A stretch of 64,000 bases of DNA from Cellulophaga sp. Hel_I_12 (GCF_000799565.1 NZ_JUHB01000001.1:1987501-2051500); one strand, 5' to 3'; counted from the stretch's first letter, positions 44,102 to 53,197 are shown. Notes: generated by a model from the letters alone, not told the origin. Numbers and translations: made by a program.

Positions 44102-46645
44102 ATGAAACCATCTAACCTTCTTAGCCTTGTATTTATAGTAATATTTTCATTCTTAGGCTTTACACAACAAAATGAACTTCTTCAAAATATTAACGGAAAA
44201 CTCAATCGGTACACAGCTACTGAAAGTCCCGAAAAAGTCTATGTTCAAACTGATAAAGATATCTATGTAAACGGTGAAACGGTTTGGTATAAAGCTTACC
44301 TCTTAGATGGTGTTACCCATAACATCAGTGATAAAAGTAATGTAGTTTATGTAGAATTGGTAAATGCTCAAGACAGCGTAGTCGTACAGCAAAAACTATT
44401 TGCAGAAAGTGTTGGTGTTGCAGGAAACATAGATATACCAGAAAGCTTAGGTGAAGGAAATTATAGGCTTAGTGCATATTCTAAATACATGCTCAATGAA
44501 AAACAACCAGCCATTTTTTCGAAACAAATTGCTATTTGGAAGCCTGAAAATAAGGTCAGTAAAATGATTCCTGCACCTAGGAGTAAAGAGAGACCATCAA
44601 CTACGAAACCTGATAACAAGTTAACTGTCGACTTTTTTCCAGAAGGTGGCACCCTAATATATGGCATAGAAAATACGCTTGGCATTAAAATTACAAATGC
44701 CAAAGGAAATGAAATTTCGACCTATGGAAAGATTGTAGATCAAAACAACAGCTTTATCAAGGATTTTGAAACCTTTGAATTTGGACTCGGAAAAGTTAGT
44801 TATTCTCCAGAGGCAGGCAAGACCTATTATGCCAGCATAACTATTGAGGGTCAAGAAAAAAAATACAATCTTCCAACACCAGAAAATAAAGGCTATGTAT
44901 TAAATGTAGTACAGACGCCAGAGTACATTACGATCAAAGCCACTAGCAATATTAATGATGGCCTTAAAGGTAGTTTGTTGGTTGGTCATAGTAGAGGTCG
45001 TGTTTTTCTTAGCCATACCAAAGAATCTAGCGACCCTAGTTTTTTAATTAAAATTCCGATGGAAACTATGGTAGATGGCGTAGCCCATTTTACCCTGTTT
45101 ACGTCAGCCGGAGAACCTGTTTGTGAACGTCTTATATTTATCAATAATCCTGATAACGATTATACGTTAAAAATAGAAACGCCACTAGCTAATTACCAAA
45201 AACGACAAAAAGTTGATGTAGCCCTTATTTTAGAAAGTATGCAAGGAAAAGAACCTTCTGGAAGCTTTTCTGCATCGGTAATTAGCAAGGCTGCTAAAAC
45301 AGGACATGCCGCTCAAAATATTGAAAGTTGGCTCTTATTAAATTCAGACCTGGGTGGTACCGTTCAAAACGCTGGTTTCTTTTTCGAAGAAGAGACTGCA
45401 AAAAAAAGATTTTTATTAGACGCTTTAATGCTTACCCATGGTTGGAGACGTTTTGTATGGAAAGAAATGCTGAATAACAATGTAAGCGAAAACCTCGTTT
45501 ATGAACCTGAAAAAGGAATTATGATATCGGGTAAAACAACAGCTTTCGACAATAAATACCAGCCAAAAGCGTCAAAAGTTAAATTACTGCTCATAGACGC
45601 TGATTTTTATCAAGAACAAAAGGCTACTGAGCTTAATGGAGATTTTAGCTTTGGCCCCTTTTTCTTCCAAGACAGCATTCCATTAGTGTTACAAAGTACG
45701 CCCATCACTAAAGCCAAAAATAAATCGGATAACGATTTTAGTATTCAGGTAGAAACAAGGCAACCAGCTATCAATTATAGTAATTTATCGCAACCTGAAA
45801 CTAATACCTTAGCCTACAAATATCCTAAAGAATACATTGACGTAGCATCCCAAAAAAAGCAAGTAGATTTTATTTTAAACCCCAATACTATTAGGCTTGA
45901 AGAAGTAGTGGTTACTGAAAAAGAAAAAACGCGTAAAGAAATTATCGATGAAAGAATAAGCAAAGTAGTTTTTCACAACGAACCAACTCACCGAGTTTTT
46001 GCAGATTCGATAATAGGTGGAGCAGGTTCTTATAATTCTATTTATGAGATGTTGAGAGGTCTTGTTGGTATTCGCGAAAGATTGACGATGGGTACTTTTA
46101 ATCCATATGCTGAGCCAGCAAATGATAGTACAAGTACCACAAGTACCCTAGGAGAAGAAAAAATAGGACCGACATATCTTCTAAATGGAGCACCTATACC
46201 CTTTGAATTTGTTAATACCATAAACACTTTTGATGTTGAGTTTATTGATGTTTTAATAGGCCCAGCGGCTGCGCCGTATGGGATGAGAGGTGGTGGTCTG
46301 GTTATAGCCATATATTTAAAAGGTGTGCTCAACCTTTCCGGCCTTGAAAAAAACAAAACCCCTAATCCTAATATACTCAATAGCACTTTTAAAGGCTTTT
46401 ATAAAACAAGAGAATTTTATAGCCCTAATTATGCTATTGTTGATCAGGAGGATGGCCTTCAAGATTTTAGAACAACCCTGCATTGGCAGCCAGATATTAT
46501 AATCAACGAACAAGGAGCACCTAGTCTTAATTTTTACACAGGCGACGTTTCAGGTAGCTATATGATTCATGTTGAAGGCATTACCGAAGATGGCACACCT
46601 GTAAGCGCTAGTCAATTCTTTGAGGTAGAAGATGATACTAATTAG
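44102..46645 (+). CDS. TonB-plug domain protein with macroglobulin-like N-terminus, copy 2
   Basis: 847 residues, same architecture as copy 1. The first 600 residues differ at only about a dozen places and the last 100 at two or three. The plug stretch is clearly different: GIRERLTMGTFNPYAEPAND, a Ser/Thr-rich insertion, then YLLNGAPIPFEFVNTINTF and a Gly-rich MRGGGLVIAIYLKG. The insertion makes this copy 15 residues longer. The start after ATG reads KPSNLLSLVF against KLPYLLSLVF in copy 1. Converges on DUF4301 with a shared terminator. Confidence 0.85.
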   Translation: MKPSNLLSLVFIVIFSFLGFTQQNELLQNINGKLNRYTATESPEKVYVQTDKDIYVNGETVWYKAYLLDGVTHNISDKSNVVYVELVNAQDSVVVQQKLFAESVGVAGNIDIPESLGEGNYRLSAYSKYMLNEKQPAIFSKQIAIWKPENKVSKMIPAPRSKERPSTTKPDNKLTVDFFPEGGTLIYGIENTLGIKITNAKGNEISTYGKIVDQNNSFIKDFETFEFGLGKVSYSPEAGKTYYASITIEGQEKKYNLPTPENKGYVLNVVQTPEYITIKATSNINDGLKGSLLVGHSRGRVFLSHTKESSDPSFLIKIPMETMVDGVAHFTLFTSAGEPVCERLIFINNPDNDYTLKIETPLANYQKRQKVDVALILESMQGKEPSGSFSASVISKAAKTGHAAQNIESWLLLNSDLGGTVQNAGFFFEEETAKKRFLLDALMLTHGWRRFVWKEMLNNNVSENLVYEPEKGIMISGKTTAFDNKYQPKASKVKLLLIDADFYQEQKATELNGDFSFGPFFFQDSIPLVLQSTPITKAKNKSDNDFSIQVETRQPAINYSNLSQPETNTLAYKYPKEYIDVASQKKQVDFILNPNTIRLEEVVVTEKEKTRKEIIDERISKVVFHNEPTHRVFADSIIGGAGSYNSIYEMLRGLVGIRERLTMGTFNPYAEPANDSTSTTSTLGEEKIGPTYLLNGAPIPFEFVNTINTFDVEFIDVLIGPAAAPYGMRGGGLVIAIYLKGVLNLSGLEKNKTPNPNILNSTFKGFYKTREFYSPNYAIVDQEDGLQDFRTTLHWQPDIIINEQGAPSLNFYTGDVSGSYMIHVEGITEDGTPVSASQFFEVEDDTN

Positions 46646-46689
46646 GTATCTATTGACAAGGAAATAAGTCAGAAAAAAATACAAACAAA

Positions 46690-46739
46690 AAAAACAAAAG
46701 TGGTCTATCTTTTTTTACAGAAAAAAGATAGACCACTTT
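46690..46739 (-). terminator. Terminator between copy 2 and DUF4301
   Basis: Perfect 19-base-pair stem (46697-46715 with 46721-46739) and five-base loop; the A-rich left flank gives a T tract on the minus strand, so it serves DUF4301 and probably also blocks read-through from the plus side. Confidence 0.88.
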
Positions 46740-46776
46740 CATATGAGTATAATGGTGCATTAACAAATTACAACAT

Positions 46777-48318
46777 CTAAACCTGATGTGCAGGCTTTAA
46801 TAAATCGTTTACTGTTTTTACCGGATTAAAAGTCACTAAGGGCACTTCTACAAAAATGGTATTCCAGAAGGCCATGGCACCATTCCATAATCCTGGTAAT
46901 TCTAAAGCCTTTAAATAGACACCGTCTTTGGTTTTTTCGGTGATAAACCCTTGTTTGGCATCTACAAAATCTAATAAATTGTACCCTTCTCCTTTATAAT
47001 TTTTTACACCACAAACCAAGTCGACCGGATTAAAATGGGTAGAATTTTTAAAAATCTCCATTTGATGGGCATCAGCTGTATTTACTTGGGCCGATTCTAT
47101 AATTTGCAACGAGATATCCCCTTGGCCATCCTGAATCCAAAAAGGACCACCGCCAGCTTCGCCTTCATTTTTAACCATCCCACAAACGCGGATAGGCCTA
47201 TTGATTTTATTTTTTAAAATTTCAACTTGCTTGCTGCTATCAAAATTTTTAAAAGTAGTCGCAAAACGCACGTTAAGTTCAGTTTCTAAAAATTGTTTAA
47301 TTTCTTCGATTTTTGTAGCCTCTAGGTTTGTTTTTTCTTCTAAAACTGATGCGTAGGCAAAAGCTTTTTCTTGAGTTTTCAAAAGTAGTCCTGCCAATAT
47401 TTTTTTACTATCCGCAATTTTAGCCAACGCTTTATTGGTCACTACATTGTCGATATTTTTTATAAATATAAGATCTGCTTCTTGTTCGTTTAAATTTTCA
47501 ATTAAAGCACCGTGACCTCCAGGCCTGAATAATAAGGAACCATCCGCATTTCTAAACAAGGTATTATCCATACCCACGGCTATCGTATCGGTTTCTGATT
47601 TCTGGTATGAGTAACCAACCGTAAAAGAACAATGGGTTTCTTTAGAAACGCGTTCTTTTATCGCATCAAATTCAGTAGTAAACATTTCGCCATGCTGTTC
47701 TGAAATCGTAAAATGAAGTTTCGCTTTACCCTTTGTACTCGCATACAAAGCGGCTTCTTTGAGATGTTCTTCGAAAGGTGTTGCGGCAAAGTCTCCATAA
47801 TTATGAAAAGGCAAAAGCCCCTTTGGATAAAAACCATAATTTAGCGCCTCCTCTGACAGCATTTCGTTAATAAATAAGTAGAGCTCTTCGCCTGGATTGG
47901 TACTTTTTAGGTGTATTCTCCCCTGTATAATTTCATAAAAGGGAAGCTCTTTTAAGTGATCCGAAAAAAATTTAAGGTCTTTATCGTTTGTTCTTTTAAA
48001 ATAACTTTCTAATGTTTCCTTTTGTGGTTGGTAGACTTCTAAAAAATTAAAAAATGCCTTAAACATTCTTGATGCTGCTCCTGATGCTGGCACAAATTTT
48101 AACAAACTGTACTCACTCTTTTTCGCATCAAAAGTCTCCATTAACTTTTGTTCTTCATCGTCAGTAAATTTTCGGATACCGTCACCGACAATCGCAGCTT
48201 TGTTTAAGGTTACAAAAGGAATACCTTCTTTGAAGGTCTCTACTTGATTCAGTACTTTTTCTTGTACTATGCCTTTCTCCTTGAGTTGCTGTTGATCTTT
48301 TTCCGAAAATGTATTCAT
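46777..48318 (-). CDS. DUF4301 family protein
   Basis: 513 residues, a cytoplasmic protein of a family known from Bacteroidota without assigned function. Visible blocks: LLKFVPASGAASRMFKAFF (about 72-90), DNTLFRNADGSLLFRPGGHGAL (split; about 250-270), GMVKNEGEAGGGPFW (about 380). The GxGxASRMF-like block and GGHGAL recall nucleotidyltransferase/kinase-like folds, but I cannot name a reaction. Its start overlaps the stop of the kinase gene by 4 bases (ATGA), so it is the last gene of the thiamine-binding/PnuC/kinase operon. Its 3' tail is duplicated at 43949-43983. Confidence 0.85.
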   Translation of the reverse strand: MNTFSEKDQQQLKEKGIVQEKVLNQVETFKEGIPFVTLNKAAIVGDGIRKFTDDEEQKLMETFDAKKSEYSLLKFVPASGAASRMFKAFFNFLEVYQPQKETLESYFKRTNDKDLKFFSDHLKELPFYEIIQGRIHLKSTNPGEELYLFINEMLSEEALNYGFYPKGLLPFHNYGDFAATPFEEHLKEAALYASTKGKAKLHFTISEQHGEMFTTEFDAIKERVSKETHCSFTVGYSYQKSETDTIAVGMDNTLFRNADGSLLFRPGGHGALIENLNEQEADLIFIKNIDNVVTNKALAKIADSKKILAGLLLKTQEKAFAYASVLEEKTNLEATKIEEIKQFLETELNVRFATTFKNFDSSKQVEILKNKINRPIRVCGMVKNEGEAGGGPFWIQDGQGDISLQIIESAQVNTADAHQMEIFKNSTHFNPVDLVCGVKNYKGEGYNLLDFVDAKQGFITEKTKDGVYLKALELPGLWNGAMAFWNTIFVEVPLVTFNPVKTVNDLLKPAHQV

Positions 48319-48878
48319 GAATCTAAAAGTTTATCGATATGTGCTATTGCCGTTTTTAGCCTGGTATTCTTATCCCCTTTCAACAGTACATATGTTCTAT
48401 TATACGTATCTAAAGTATTTTTAAAATATTGGAACATCCGTTCCCTTTCCCCGGGTTTATCGCGTAAATCGTCTTTTTCCCACGGAACATCAATATACGT
48501 CAAAAAGTACAAATCGTAGGTATTTTCTAATGCATATTTTTCTAAAATAGGATCGCAATGACCAATATAATAAGCTTCAGAATATACTTTAGTTTCCAAT
48601 AAATCGGTATCGCAAATCAAAACTTTATTCGCCTTTTTAACCAATTTATTTTCCAGTCTCATTTGTCCTTCAGCGATGGGCAGTAGATCTTTAGGCTCGC
48701 AAGTTTTGCGCTGCTCGTTCCATTTATCTTGTAAATATTCTCTAGCATACTCAGGTACCCAAACGGAATGATAATGCCGAGCTAGTTGTTCTGATAAGGT
48801 AGTTTTACCCGTAGACTCAGGACCAAATAAAACTATTTTTATAATGTTTGAATGGATTTGTTTAAACTTTTCTTCCAT
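48315..48878 (-). CDS. NadR-like P-loop kinase, candidate thiamine or nucleoside kinase
   Basis: 187 residues from the ATG starting MEEKFKQIHSNIIK; the longer frame upstream lies inside pnuC and is unlikely. P-loop GPESTGKTT (about 18-26), VPEYAREY (about 42-49), then CDTDLLETKVYSE and DLRDKPGERERMFQYF. This is the ribosylnicotinamide-kinase-like domain of NadR without its nucleotidyltransferase and DNA-binding parts. Known relatives phosphorylate nicotinamide riboside. Because the operon also holds a thiamine-binding protein and the locus a TPP riboswitch, thiamine is a reasonable alternative substrate. Overlaps pnuC by 40 and DUF4301 by 4 bases. Confidence 0.82.
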   Translation of the reverse strand: MEEKFKQIHSNIIKIVLFGPESTGKTTLSEQLARHYHSVWVPEYAREYLQDKWNEQRKTCEPKDLLPIAEGQMRLENKLVKKANKVLICDTDLLETKVYSEAYYIGHCDPILEKYALENTYDLYFLTYIDVPWEKDDLRDKPGERERMFQYFKNTLDTYNRTYVLLKGDKNTRLKTAIAHIDKLLDS

Positions 48879-49471
48879 GCTAAGTACCCTTGGATCGCTA
48901 AAATTGTAAAAATAAGATACTGTAAAGATAGTATTCCTAGTCCACGATAGGCATAAAGTGGCACCGTAATTATGTCGGCAATAATCCAAAGGGTCCAGTT
49001 TTCAAGCTTTTTTGTCGCCATAAACCACATGGCTGTAAAAAAGAGACCTGAGGTAAAAATATCGATGTAATTTTCAAGTTTTATCTCTGAATTAAAGGCT
49101 TGATACACCAAATAGGTCACTATCATCGTCGCGAGACCCAAAATAACACCTATTATTTTTTCTTTCCCTGAGGTTCTTGAAATTGGGACTAAAACGGTAT
49201 CTCCTTTTTTTCTACTCCAATTATACCAACCGTATATGCTCATGATTGAATAATAGAAATTCATCATCATATCCCCAAAATATCCTGCTTTGTATAACAA
49301 ATACACCGTAATAATGGTAGCTATTAATCCCGTGGGATAAACTAAAATATTCTCTTTTTTAGCATAGACTACACTCGCAATTCCGAAGAAAAAAACAAGT
49401 ACTTCTAAAATAATGACATAGGTTGGACTATCTTGATAGGCCTCTAAAAAAAAATCAAAAATGGGGTACAT
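48839..49471 (-). CDS. pnuC: PnuC-family vitamin transporter (nicotinamide riboside or thiamine)
   Basis: 210 residues, about seven helices, with the family segment SIYGWYNWSRKKG (about 77-89) and a C-terminal ITVPLYAYRGLGILSLQYLIF, which is typical of PnuC. These proteins take up a vitamin by facilitated diffusion; kinase action inside traps it. PnuC proper carries nicotinamide riboside, while the PnuT branch carries thiamine. The gene lies between a thiamine-binding protein and a NadR-like kinase; I favour PnuT function, but residues alone do not settle it. Overlaps both neighbours. Confidence 0.88.
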   Translation of the reverse strand: MYPIFDFFLEAYQDSPTYVIILEVLVFFFGIASVVYAKKENILVYPTGLIATIITVYLLYKAGYFGDMMMNFYYSIMSIYGWYNWSRKKGDTVLVPISRTSGKEKIIGVILGLATMIVTYLVYQAFNSEIKLENYIDIFTSGLFFTAMWFMATKKLENWTLWIIADIITVPLYAYRGLGILSLQYLIFTILAIQGYLAWKKSLNKSIQTL

Positions 49472-49715
49472 AGTCGCTTCTATCTGATTTTACTATTTTT
49501 AGATACAAAAGTCCTTTATCCATAAGCTCAAAAGCTTCTTTTATTTCTGTATTTAAAATTTTCATTACTAGATCATATTCACCATATACCTGAGTGCTTA
49601 ATGGGTTTTCAAGTACCCTAAGACCAGAAGCTCTTAGCTTTTTGATGAAATTGATAATAATGGGTTCAAATGTATCTTGTAAGGGGGATAAAGTAAGTTC
49701 TACAGAAATATTCAT
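49455..49715 (-). CDS. Thiamine-binding protein of the MTH1187/YkoF-like family
   Basis: 86 residues. MNISVELTLSPLQDTFEPII followed by FIKKLRASGLRVLENPLSTQ and VYGEYDLVM matches the small ferredoxin-like MTH1187/DUF77 family, related to YkoF, whose members bind thiamine or its pyrimidine part. First gene of the operon with the PnuC-type transporter (17-base overlap), the kinase and DUF4301. No riboswitch lies in the 88 bases upstream. May act as an intracellular thiamine carrier or sensor. Confidence 0.85.
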   Translation of the reverse strand: MNISVELTLSPLQDTFEPIIINFIKKLRASGLRVLENPLSTQVYGEYDLVMKILNTEIKEAFELMDKGLLYLKIVKSDRSDYVPHF

Positions 49716-49803
49716 GCTTAAAAAATTTAAAAATAATGTATTACAGGTTAAAAAATAAAGGTGTTAAATAGGCTAGCCCACCAATTGTTGTTTTGAACGT
49801 TTT

Positions 49804-50439
49804 TTACAATTTTACCGCGTACACACAAGTATACCCTTGAAACTCTAAAAAGTCAAAAGCATAGGCAGAATAATCCCCTTTATAATTTATTTCGGCAATA
49901 CTTTCGGCATCGTCTAAATCGAACTCCTTAACATCAATATGATGCAAAAAACTAAGCCCTTTATGGCTGTAAATTTTATAAAGTGATTCTTTAGCGCCCC
50001 AAACTACGGTTAACTTCCTGACAACAGCATCTGAATTTGCTAAGGTTCTATATTCTTCAATGGGCGTAAATTTATGTGCTATTTTTAAAATTTTATCGCG
50101 TTGCAATTCAATGTCTATCCCTACTTCATCACTGTGTTGTGCTACAATAATTGCCGTAAAATCATTAGAATGCGTAATTGAAATTTTATTGCCATCTTTC
50201 AAATGAGGTTTTCCGTTTTCATCGTAAAATAAATCGTGATCTACGTACCCTGCCTCAGCTAATAAATGTCGGATACTTAAAAAAGCCCTTCGGTGCTGTT
50301 CGGATTTCATACCCGCCATTCGTTCAGAACAAACCCTTGTGAGGCTGATATCTTTAGCAAGATCAACTTCAGACTCTGTTACGTTCCAAATGTAAACGGT
50401 AATGCTCGGTGTTACGCTAATTGTTTTGTAAAGAGGCAT
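49804..50439 (-). CDS. 4'-phosphopantetheinyl transferase superfamily protein
   Basis: 211 residues, Sfp-like two-lobe size. Motifs: VGIDIELQRDKI (about 110-121; metal-binding Asp and Glu) and WGAKESLYKIYSHKG (about 148-162; WxxKEs). It transfers the phosphopantetheine arm of CoA to acyl carrier proteins. Because no carrier protein gene is adjacent, the target may be the general ACP or a secondary-metabolite enzyme. The start lies 76 bases from the divergent ahcY, whose -35-like TTG falls inside this gene. Confidence 0.93.
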   Translation of the reverse strand: MPLYKTISVTPSITVYIWNVTESEVDLAKDISLTRVCSERMAGMKSEQHRRAFLSIRHLLAEAGYVDHDLFYDENGKPHLKDGNKISITHSNDFTAIIVAQHSDEVGIDIELQRDKILKIAHKFTPIEEYRTLANSDAVVRKLTVVWGAKESLYKIYSHKGLSFLHHIDVKEFDLDDAESIAEINYKGDYSAYAFDFLEFQGYTCVYAVKL

Positions 50440-50455
50440 GGCTTTAGTACCTTTG
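50426..50455 (+). promoter_or_regulatory. ahcY promoter
   Basis: TTG (50426-50428), 19 bases, TACCTTTG (50448-50455): a full match to the flavobacterial consensus TTG-N17-23-TAnnTTTG. The predicted start is near 50460. Confidence 0.75.
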
Positions 50456-50458
50456 CAA

Positions 50459-50476
50459 CCACTAAAATTTTAGTGG
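50459..50476. promoter_or_regulatory. Perfect 18-base palindrome at the ahcY transcript start
   Basis: Arms ccactaaaa and ttttagtgg without spacer. It begins within a few bases of the predicted transcription start, so it could be an operator site or form the very first hairpin of the mRNA. Confidence 0.6.
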
Positions 50477-50515
50477 TAAAATTGCTATATAACGAAAGTA
50501 AAAATAAAAAAGGAT

Positions 50516-51832
50516 ATGAGCACTAAAACTATTCCCTATATACCGTACAAGGTAAAAGATATTTCTCTAGCAAATTGGGGGAGAAAAGAAATTAATTTAG
50601 CAGAATCAGAAATGCCAGGACTTATGGCCTTGCGGGAAGAGTATGGTGATGATCAGCCTTTAAAAGGGGCTCGGATCGCTGGATGTTTACATATGACCAT
50701 ACAAACTGCCGTGCTTATTGAAACCTTAGTGGCCTTAGGTGCTGAAGTTACTTGGAGTTCTTGTAATATATTTTCTACTCAAGACCAAGCCGCTGCTGCC
50801 ATAGCAGACGCTGGAGTTGCTGTTTATGCTTGGAAAGGTATGAACGAACAAGAATTTGATTGGTGTATTGAACAAACCTTATTTTTTGGAGAAGATCGCA
50901 AACCTTTAAATATGATTTTAGATGATGGTGGCGATTTAACCAATATGGTCTTAGATCGCTATCCTGAATTAGCAGATGGTATTAAAGGACTTTCTGAGGA
51001 AACTACAACTGGTGTACATAGACTTTACGAGCGCATGAAAAAAGGCACTTTACCAATGCCCGCGATTAATGTGAATGACTCCGTAACCAAATCTAAATTT
51101 GATAATAAATACGGTTGTCGTGAGAGTGCCGTTGATGCTATTCGAAGAGCAACAGATACTATGCTTGCGGGTAAAAGAGTAGTTGTTGCCGGCTACGGTG
51201 ATGTAGGTAAAGGAACTGCCGCTTCTTTTAAAGGAGCAGGCTCTATTGTTACCGTTACTGAAATTGACCCTATTTGTGCGCTACAAGCTGCCATGGATGG
51301 TTTTGAAGTAAAAAAACTAGAAAATGTAATTGCCAATGCCGATATTGTGATCACCACAACCGGAAATAAAGATATTATTCGTGCAGCACATTTTAAAGCG
51401 GTAAAAGACAAAACAATCATTTGCAATATAGGCCATTTTGATAACGAGATTGATATGGCTTGGTTGAACAAAAATTACGGGAATACCAAAGACGAAATTA
51501 AACCACAAGTAGATAAATATACTATTGACGGTAAAGATATTATTATTTTGGCAGAAGGTAGGTTAGTGAATTTAGGTTGTGCTACGGGCCACCCTAGTTT
51601 TGTGATGAGTAATTCATTTACCAATCAAACACTAGCTCAAATAGAACTCTGGAAATACAGTGAAAAGTATAAAAACGAAGTATATATGCTGCCAAAGCAT
51701 TTAGATGAAAAAGTGGCTTTTTTACATCTTGCGCGCTTGGGTGTTGAATTAACAGAATTAAGTACGGATCAAGCAGAATATATAGGAGTTACGGTTAAAG
51801 GACCTTTTAAACCTGAATATTACAGGTATTAA
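50516..51832 (+). CDS. ahcY: Adenosylhomocysteinase
   Basis: 438 residues. Hydrolyses S-adenosylhomocysteine to adenosine and homocysteine, with tightly bound NAD, in the methyl cycle. Visible: [20 protein letters not shown] near the N-terminus, [30 protein letters not shown] (holding the substrate Lys and Asp), and the NAD loop [16 protein letters not shown] (GxGxxG). The end PEYYRY is the conserved Tyr-containing C-terminus that closes the NAD site. Own promoter upstream and terminator downstream. Cytoplasmic. Confidence 0.98.
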   Translation: MSTKTIPYIPYKVKDISLANWGRKEINLAESEMPGLMALREEYGDDQPLKGARIAGCLHMTIQTAVLIETLVALGAEVTWSSCNIFSTQDQAAAAIADAGVAVYAWKGMNEQEFDWCIEQTLFFGEDRKPLNMILDDGGDLTNMVLDRYPELADGIKGLSEETTTGVHRLYERMKKGTLPMPAINVNDSVTKSKFDNKYGCRESAVDAIRRATDTMLAGKRVVVAGYGDVGKGTAASFKGAGSIVTVTEIDPICALQAAMDGFEVKKLENVIANADIVITTTGNKDIIRAAHFKAVKDKTIICNIGHFDNEIDMAWLNKNYGNTKDEIKPQVDKYTIDGKDIIILAEGRLVNLGCATGHPSFVMSNSFTNQTLAQIELWKYSEKYKNEVYMLPKHLDEKVAFLHLARLGVELTELSTDQAEYIGVTVKGPFKPEYYRY

Positions 51833-51862
51833 TTTAAAGGGATAAAGCTAAAAATTATAGTT

Positions 51863-51905
51863 CCAAAAATCCTCGTTTCTATAAAATGGGGATTTTTGGT
51901 TTTTT
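51863..51905 (+). terminator. Terminator after ahcY
   Basis: Arms ccaaaaatcc (51863-51872) and ggatttttgg (51890-51899), T run to 51905. Confidence 0.88.
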
Positions 51906-51917
51906 ACACCAAGCTAA

Positions 51918-53024
51918 ATGAATATACTTTTAACAGGAGCAACAGGAACACTAGGCTCAAGAGTCTTATACGCGCTATTCGAAGAGCGTTTTAATACCAT
52001 AACAACTATTTATCTTCCCGTTCGTAAAAAAACCACGGTTCATCCTGAAAAACGTATTCAGAATGTGCTTTTAAGTGAATTTGCCCCGCAATTTATAAAA
52101 GATAATTCGGCTGCTATTTTTAATAAAATAATAGTGATTGATGCCGACAATTTTTTAAACCCAGCGTCATTTTTAGGCAATACTACTAAAATAGATTTTT
52201 TTATCCACGCAGCTGGCTTTGTCAATTTATCCACCCTTCCAAGTGCAAAAACTGAAATATTTAAAGAAAATTTACAATTCACTAAGGATATATTTTTTGC
52301 TTTCCATAAGCACATATCTAAATTTATTTATATCAGTACTGCCTTTGCCTCAGGTAATGTAGGCGGGCGTATTGAAAATGATTTCAGTACTCTAAAAGCA
52401 GCGGAGTATCGCAATCATTACGAAGCCTCTAAACATGCTTCAGAGTTATTTTTAATCAAAGCTTGCAAGGAGAAGAATCTTCCCATTCAAATACTACGCC
52501 CCAGTGTTTTAGGAGGAAACATATGGGAAAAACCGACCTATTTTATTTCAAAATATATGGTTTTTTACTTGTTTGCGAAATTCTTTAAAAGTGCTCCTAC
52601 GGATCACAGCGTCCGGATTACCACTACCGAAACTACAGGATTAAATATTATCCCTACGGATTATGCTGCTCAAGTAATTGCCAAAGTAATTTCGAGAGAT
52701 ATTGAACAATTAAATATTGTGCATCGTAAAGAAACAAATATGATGAAGGGTATTGCTCAAATTCTAAACACGGTAGGCTTTACTAATTTTAGTTTCACCA
52801 CGGATGAAATCAATGCCACAACAGGGTACAAGTCCGAATTAGAGGCTTATTATTATGAAACTATTGGCGTGCATTTACACCCTTATATGACATCTAAACC
52901 CAATGAATGGGATACCGAACTTTTAGAAAGTATTTTACCCATTCCGGAGTACACCCTAGAAGAGTATTTGGCAGAAACAGTGGCTTTTGCCGTAAAACAT
53001 AATTTTAGAAATCAGAAGTGGTAA
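51918..53024 (+). CDS. NAD(P)-dependent SDR family reductase, thioester-reductase-like
   Basis: 368 residues. N-terminal MNILLTGATGTLGSRVLYAL holds the GxxGxxG cofactor site. A Ser-rich YISTAFASGNVGG and the catalytic pair Tyr/Lys in HYEASKHASE (about residue 172) follow, with LPIQILRPSVLGG next, typical of NAD_binding_4 (male-sterility/thioester-reductase) members of the extended SDR group. The C-terminal 130 residues are a substrate-binding part. Might reduce an acyl thioester or oxidise a sterol-like compound; the substrate is unknown. It is separated from ahcY by a terminator. Confidence 0.8.
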   Translation: MNILLTGATGTLGSRVLYALFEERFNTITTIYLPVRKKTTVHPEKRIQNVLLSEFAPQFIKDNSAAIFNKIIVIDADNFLNPASFLGNTTKIDFFIHAAGFVNLSTLPSAKTEIFKENLQFTKDIFFAFHKHISKFIYISTAFASGNVGGRIENDFSTLKAAEYRNHYEASKHASELFLIKACKEKNLPIQILRPSVLGGNIWEKPTYFISKYMVFYLFAKFFKSAPTDHSVRITTTETTGLNIIPTDYAAQVIAKVISRDIEQLNIVHRKETNMMKGIAQILNTVGFTNFSFTTDEINATTGYKSELEAYYYETIGVHLHPYMTSKPNEWDTELLESILPIPEYTLEEYLAETVAFAVKHNFRNQKW

Positions 53025-53160
53025 TGGGGCTGTTAGGTTTTAGTTGAGGAACATTCTTTACCTAGTAGCTGTATTCTTTTCCTTATCAAGCCTTGTACTT
53101 TTTATAGGCTGGGCTCCCTATTTCACTTCTTACACCCACTACCTAATGGCCATAAGTACG

Positions 53161-53197
53161 AAAACCCTTCATTATCATTAGTGATAAGAAGGGTTTT
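53161..53197 (-). terminator. Terminator after rpmA
   Basis: Arms aaaacccttc (53161-53170) and gaagggtttt (53188-53197) with inner ttatca/tgataa pairing, 24 bases past the stop of rpmA; it may also end the convergent SDR gene. Confidence 0.85.

Larger units (their letters stand above)
44040..46811 (+). repeat. Tandem duplication, copy 2
   Basis: Twin of 41259-43983; 45 bases longer because of the divergent plug cassette (46021-46350 against 43241-43530). It keeps the intact DUF4301 junction, so this copy holds the original right-hand neighbourhood. Confidence 0.93.

Noticed and set aside
41321..46645. Suspicion that the tandem twin genes are an assembly artefact
   Set aside because: The copies differ in the plug block, in flanks and by scattered substitutions, and an orphan DUF4301 tail marks a real junction.
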